This document shows positions 7,391 to 11,520 of a DNA stretch of 11,520 bases, piece after piece (within the stretch, counting starts at the first letter, position 1; each line of letters begins with the position of its first letter). Source of the stretch: an uncultured Caulobacteraceae bacterium. Lineage in GTDB: Bacteria; Pseudomonadota; Alphaproteobacteria; Caulobacterales; Caulobacteraceae. A program made the position numbers and the translations under genes. The stretch is from positions 1-11,520 of the forward strand of contig CAMLRH010000054.1 of the NCBI GenBank assembly GCA_946482375.1, read 5' to 3'. The notes below the pieces were generated by a model. It was not told the origin of the DNA. It made no database searches and was given only the letters and a program-made list of their open reading frames with translations.

Positions 7391-8088
7391 ATGGCCCGCT
7401 TGAAGACGCACGTTGAGCGCCACACGGTGTCGCGCATCGGCTGGTTGAGGGCCGCTGTGTTGGGCGCCAACGACGGTATCGTTTCCACGGCCAGCCTGAT
7501 CGTCGGCGTCGCCGCGGCGAGTGCGACGCGCGGCGATGTCGTGGTGGCCGGGTTCGCCGGTCTCGTCGCCGGCGCCATGTCGATGGCCGCCGGCGAATAC
7601 GTCTCCGTCAGTTCACAGGCCGACAGCGAGGCTGCCGACCTCGCTCGCGAGCGGGTGGAGCTCGCCACCGCGCCCGAGCAGGAACTGGAGGAGATGACGG
7701 CGATCTACGTCAATCGGGGGCTGGCGCCGGACCTTGCCCGTCAGGTCGCCGAGCAGCTCAACGCGGGCGATGCGCTCGCCGCCCACGCGCGCGATGAACT
7801 CGGGATCTTCGAGCACACCCAGGCCAGGCCCATTCAGGCGGCGTTGACGTCGGCGGCCACGTTCTCGGTCGGCGCCGCGCTGCCGCTGGCTGTCGTTCTG
7901 CTGTCGCCGATGTCGAGCATGATCGCGGCCGTCTCGGCTTCGGCCCTGGTATTCCTGGCGCTGCTCGGTTGGGTCGGCGCCAGGGCCGGCGGCGCGAACC
8001 CGTGGAAGCCGATCATCCGCGTCACCTTCTGGGGCGCTCTGGCGCTCGCGGCCACGGCCCTGATCGGAAAGATGTTTGGCGCGGTGGT

Positions 8089-8092
<4 letters not shown>
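7391..8092 (+). CDS. VIT1/CCC1-family Fe2+/Mn2+ transporter
   Basis: This 233-residue membrane protein belongs to the vacuolar iron transporter (VIT1/CCC1) family, which moves Fe2+ or Mn2+ out of the cytoplasm, probably by proton exchange. Signatures are [15 protein letters not shown] in TM1 (Asp28) and [13 protein letters not shown] in TM2 (Met65). These correspond to the Asp and Met that line the ion path in plant VIT1. Predicted segments are TM1 about 20-43, TM2 49-73, a charged cytosolic helical metal-binding domain at 74-146 rich in Glu/Asp, then TM3 147-171, TM4 174-198 and TM5 207-230. It has no N-terminal ferritin-like domain, unlike MbfA relatives. ATG 7391 has AGGGAG at 7379-7384 and lies 2 nt after the glycosidase stop. 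Metal and direction of transport are inferred from the family. Confidence 0.93.
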
Positions 8093-9369
<1,277 letters not shown>

Positions 9370-9398
9370 GTCTCACCCTCTTCATACAGTCGTTCGTG

Positions 9399-9425
9399 CT
9401 TATAGCGCCTCAGACTGACGGCGAA
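9399..9425 (-). promoter_or_regulatory. Weak candidate promoter for gltA
   Basis: Read on the - strand, GCTATAAG (9406 down to 9399) resembles the Caulobacter housekeeping -10 consensus GCTANAWC except for its last base. TTCGCCG about 13 nt upstream, inside the end of gltX, is a poor fit to the -35 consensus TTGACGS. Transcription would begin a few bases before the ribosome site, giving a leader of roughly 20 nt. gltA may simply be cotranscribed with gltX. Confidence 0.3.
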
Positions 9426-10828
9426 AGCGCGTCAGCCAGCCGGGCCAGCGTTTCGTCGCGCCCAAGCGCGGCCATTGTGCGCCCAAGGTCAGGCGATGGC
9501 GACCCGCCAGTCAGGGCGCCCCGCAGCGGCGGGCCGATCTTGCCAAAGCCGATGCCCTCCGCCTCGACGAAGGCCTTGAGCAGGGTTTCGAGCCCTTCGG
9601 CGCTCCAGTCGTTCGCGCCATTGAGCTGCGCCTGCAGCCGCTTCAGCCGGTCCGTGGTCTCAGGACTGAGCAGCGAGCGCGTCTTGTCGTCCAGGGGCAC
9701 GGGACGCTGGCGGAACAGGAAGGCGGCCTGGTCGGCCAGCTCGACGATGGTCTTGCCGCGCTCCTTGAGCAGGCCGATGGCGCCGTCCAGCCGGGCGCGA
9801 AGGTCGTCGCTCAGCGGTTCGCCGCGCTGATCGAGCACCTTGGCCACCAGCGCCGCCAGCCGGGTGTCCTCGGCCTGGCGGATGTAGTGGGCGTTGAGGT
9901 GGTTCAGCTTGTCCCAGTCGAGCCGCGCCGCCCCCTTGTTTGCGTCGGCGATGTCGAACCACTCGACGGCCTGCTTGTCGGAGAAGATCTCGTCGTCGCC
10001 GTGGCTCCAGCCGAGGCGGGCGAGGTAGTTGCGGAGCGCCTCGGGTAGGTAGCCCATGTCCTCGAACTCGCCGACCGCCTGCGCGCCGTGCCGTTTCGAC
10101 AGCTTGGCGCCGTCGGGACCGTGGATCAGCGGAATGTGGGCGAAGCGCGGCACCGGCCACTTCAGCGCCTGATAGATCAGCGTCTGGCGGGCGGCGTTGT
10201 TGAGATGGTCGTCGCCGCGGATGACGTGGGTCACGCCCATGTCGTGGTCGTCCACCACGACCGCCAGGTTGTAGGTCGGCGCGCCGTCCGAGCGCAGCAG
10301 GATGAGGTCGTCTAGGTCGCGGTTCTTGAAGGCGACGCGGCCCTGCACGAGGTCCTCGATCACCGTCTCGCCGTCCTTGGGCCCGCGGAAGCGGACGACG
10401 TGCGGCTGGCTGACGTCGCCACCGGAGCGGTCGCGCCAGGGCGAGCGCAGGGCGTGGCCGGCCTTGTGCGCCTTTTCCCGCTCGGCGGCGGTTTCGTCCT
10501 GCGTCATCCAGCAGCGGTAGGCGCCGCCCTTGGACAGCAGTTCCTCGACCACCTGCTGATGGCGCTCGGCGCGGGTGTGCTGGAAGACCGGCTCGGCGTC
10601 GGCATTCAGGCCCAGCCAGTCCAGACCCTCGAGGATGACGTCGACGGCGGCCTTGGTGGAGCGCTCGCGGTCGGTGTCCTCGATGCGCAGCAGGAACTTG
10701 CCGCCGGTGTGGCGCGCATAAAGCCAGTTGAACAGCGCCGTGCGGGCGCCGCCTATATGCAGGTAGCCCGTGGGGGAGGGGGCGAAGCGGGTGACGACGC
10801 CTGAAGAGGTCTTTGCGGGTCGGGACAT
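9410..10828 (-). CDS. gltX: Glutamyl-tRNA synthetase
   Basis: This is a class I aminoacyl-tRNA synthetase that charges tRNA-Glu with glutamate; in many alphaproteobacteria such enzymes also charge tRNA-Gln for later amidation. From ATG 10828 the protein has 472 residues, the usual length. The Rossmann catalytic domain begins TRFAPSPTGYLHIGGARTAL, with the HIGH-type motif HIGG at 24-27. RGDDHLNN and PTYNLAVVVDD are further signatures. The KMSKS-type loop is KLSKR at 242-246. The anticodon-binding helical domain fills the C-terminal third. The frame extends upstream to a GTG at 10918 (30 more residues), but the added segment is low-complexity and has no ribosome site. The chosen ATG also has only a weak AGG upstream. 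tRNA discrimination cannot be judged here. Confidence 0.97.
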   Translation of the reverse strand: MSRPAKTSSGVVTRFAPSPTGYLHIGGARTALFNWLYARHTGGKFLLRIEDTDRERSTKAAVDVILEGLDWLGLNADAEPVFQHTRAERHQQVVEELLSKGGAYRCWMTQDETAAEREKAHKAGHALRSPWRDRSGGDVSQPHVVRFRGPKDGETVIEDLVQGRVAFKNRDLDDLILLRSDGAPTYNLAVVVDDHDMGVTHVIRGDDHLNNAARQTLIYQALKWPVPRFAHIPLIHGPDGAKLSKRHGAQAVGEFEDMGYLPEALRNYLARLGWSHGDDEIFSDKQAVEWFDIADANKGAARLDWDKLNHLNAHYIRQAEDTRLAALVAKVLDQRGEPLSDDLRARLDGAIGLLKERGKTIVELADQAAFLFRQRPVPLDDKTRSLLSPETTDRLKRLQAQLNGANDWSAEGLETLLKAFVEAEGIGFGKIGPPLRGALTGGSPSPDLGRTMAALGRDETLARLADALSPSV

Positions 10829-11520
10829 CGAACCTGGGGGAGGCGGAAAGGCGGCGCCTCTTAGCACGGCCTTTGCGCGGCTTCCTACCCTTGGCCGCGC
10901 GTGGGCGGAAGTCGTCACCCAGGGAGAGCGGTGGACGCTATGGTCGCCGGTGGCCTTCGGCTTTGGCGCGGCGCTCTACCTGAACCTGAAGACCGAGCCG
11001 CCGCTGTGGCCGGTGATGCTGGCCGTGGTGGCGTTCGGCGCGGCGGTCCTGCTGCTCCGGCGGCGTGTCGCAAGGCCCTTGCTGCTCATCCCGCTGCTCC
11101 TGCTGGCGTTCGGCGCGGCGGGCTTCGCAGCGGGCAAGCTGCGCACCGAAACCGTCCGCGCGCCGATCATGCCGGACAGCGATGCGGTCAGCCGTATCGA
11201 CGGCTGGGTGATCGACGTCGCCAGCCCCGGCGCCGGGGGCGGGCGGTTGCTGATCGCGCCTGCGAGGATCGAAGGCCTCTCACCCGAGCAGATGCCTGAG
11301 CGGGTGCGTGTCACGGTCGGACCTGACGCGCTCGTTGGCCCCGGCTCGGCGGTGCGCCTCACCGCGATACTCGGGCCGCCGCCACCGCCAGCGAGTCCCG
11401 GCGCCTATGACTTCGGCCGTGATGCCTGGTTCGACCGGGTGGGCGGGGTCGGCTTCGCGCTGAAGCCGCCGGTGATGGTCGACGACGTGACCGTCGGTGA
11501 GGTGACCGAGGTCGAGCGCG
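10791..11520 (+). CDS. comEC: ComEC/Rec2-family DNA-uptake channel protein, N-terminal part (3' end outside window)
   Basis: This is the start of a ComEC-type inner-membrane protein, the channel that takes single-stranded DNA into the cytoplasm during natural transformation. The frame is open to the window end. Three hydrophobic segments are visible: WSPVAFGFGAALYL from 10941, PVMLAVVAFGAAVLLL near 11010, and PLLLIPLLLLAFGAAGFAAG near 11080. A soluble domain follows (DUF4131 type), with the family-typical GPPPPPASPGAYDFGRDAWF ending near 11431. The channel core and any C-terminal metallo-beta-lactamase domain lie outside. The start is uncertain. The only in-frame initiation codon ahead of the first hydrophobic segment is GTG 10791, with a G-rich site (GGGGGAGGGGG, 10772-10782), and it overlaps the divergent gltX by 38 bp. 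GTG 10950 would cut into TM1. Confidence 0.88.
   Translation, partial: MTTPEEVFAGRDIEPGGGGKAAPLSTAFARLPTLGRAWAEVVTQGERWTLWSPVAFGFGAALYLNLKTEPPLWPVMLAVVAFGAAVLLLRRRVARPLLLIPLLLLAFGAAGFAAGKLRTETVRAPIMPDSDAVSRIDGWVIDVASPGAGGGRLLIAPARIEGLSPEQMPERVRVTVGPDALVGPGSAVRLTAILGPPPPPASPGAYDFGRDAWFDRVGGVGFALKPPVMVDDVTVGEVTEVER

Noticed and set aside
10829..10918. GTG start giving gltX 30 extra residues
   Set aside because: The extra residues are Ala/Pro/Arg-rich with no similarity to synthetase N-termini, and no ribosome site precedes the GTG.
10829..10940. Promoters or an SOS (GTTC-N7-GTTC) box between gltX and comEC
   Set aside because: No paired GTTC is present. The best -10-like match on the - strand (GCTAAGAG) has no convincing -35, so I could not support a promoter.

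Overview
The window (about 69% G+C by eye, no tRNA, rRNA or mobile element seen) reads as a chromosomal core region of an alphaproteobacterium, most likely Caulobacteraceae (Caulobacter or Phenylobacterium type). The grounds are the gene order bamA-ompH-lpxD-fabZ-lpxA-lpxI-lpxB, the use of LpxI rather than LpxH with the Caulobacter LpxI catalytic aspartate at the same residue number (D225), and gltA, gltX and comEC close by. The genus is an inference.

Positions 1-6126 (+ strand) hold a compact envelope-biogenesis operon. The 3' end of bamA (outer-membrane protein assembly) is followed by a Skp/OmpH-like periplasmic chaperone gene, then lpxD, fabZ, lpxA, lpxI and lpxB. These last five are joined by overlaps of 1 or 4 nt or a 4-nt gap, so translation is probably coupled. 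LpxA, LpxD, LpxI and LpxB are four consecutive or near-consecutive lipid A enzymes. FabZ competes for the same 3-hydroxyacyl-ACP pool. BamA and the OmpH-like chaperone build the protein side of the same membrane.

Positions 6162-8092 (+ strand) look like an accessory addition to the operon: a cytoplasmic family-1 glycoside hydrolase and, only 2 nt further on, a VIT1/CCC1-type Fe/Mn transporter. Neither has an obvious link to lipid A. A GC-rich hairpin followed by T4 sits on the transporter stop codon and probably ends the transcript.

Positions 8089-10828 (- strand) hold gltX (glutamyl-tRNA synthetase) followed 40 nt later by gltA (type II citrate synthase). gltA meets the transporter gene tail to tail, and the two stop codons lie within one CTAG. 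From about 10791 to the window end (+ strand) is the N-terminal part of comEC (DNA-uptake channel), divergent from gltX and apparently overlapping its 5' end.

No gene-free stretch exceeds 50 nt, apart from the uncertain gltX/comEC start region. I found no clearly new system. The most interesting points are the stop-codon terminator, two hairpins that partly hide ribosome binding sites (lpxD and the glycosidase), the glycosidase-transporter pair, and the overlapping divergent starts of gltX and comEC.
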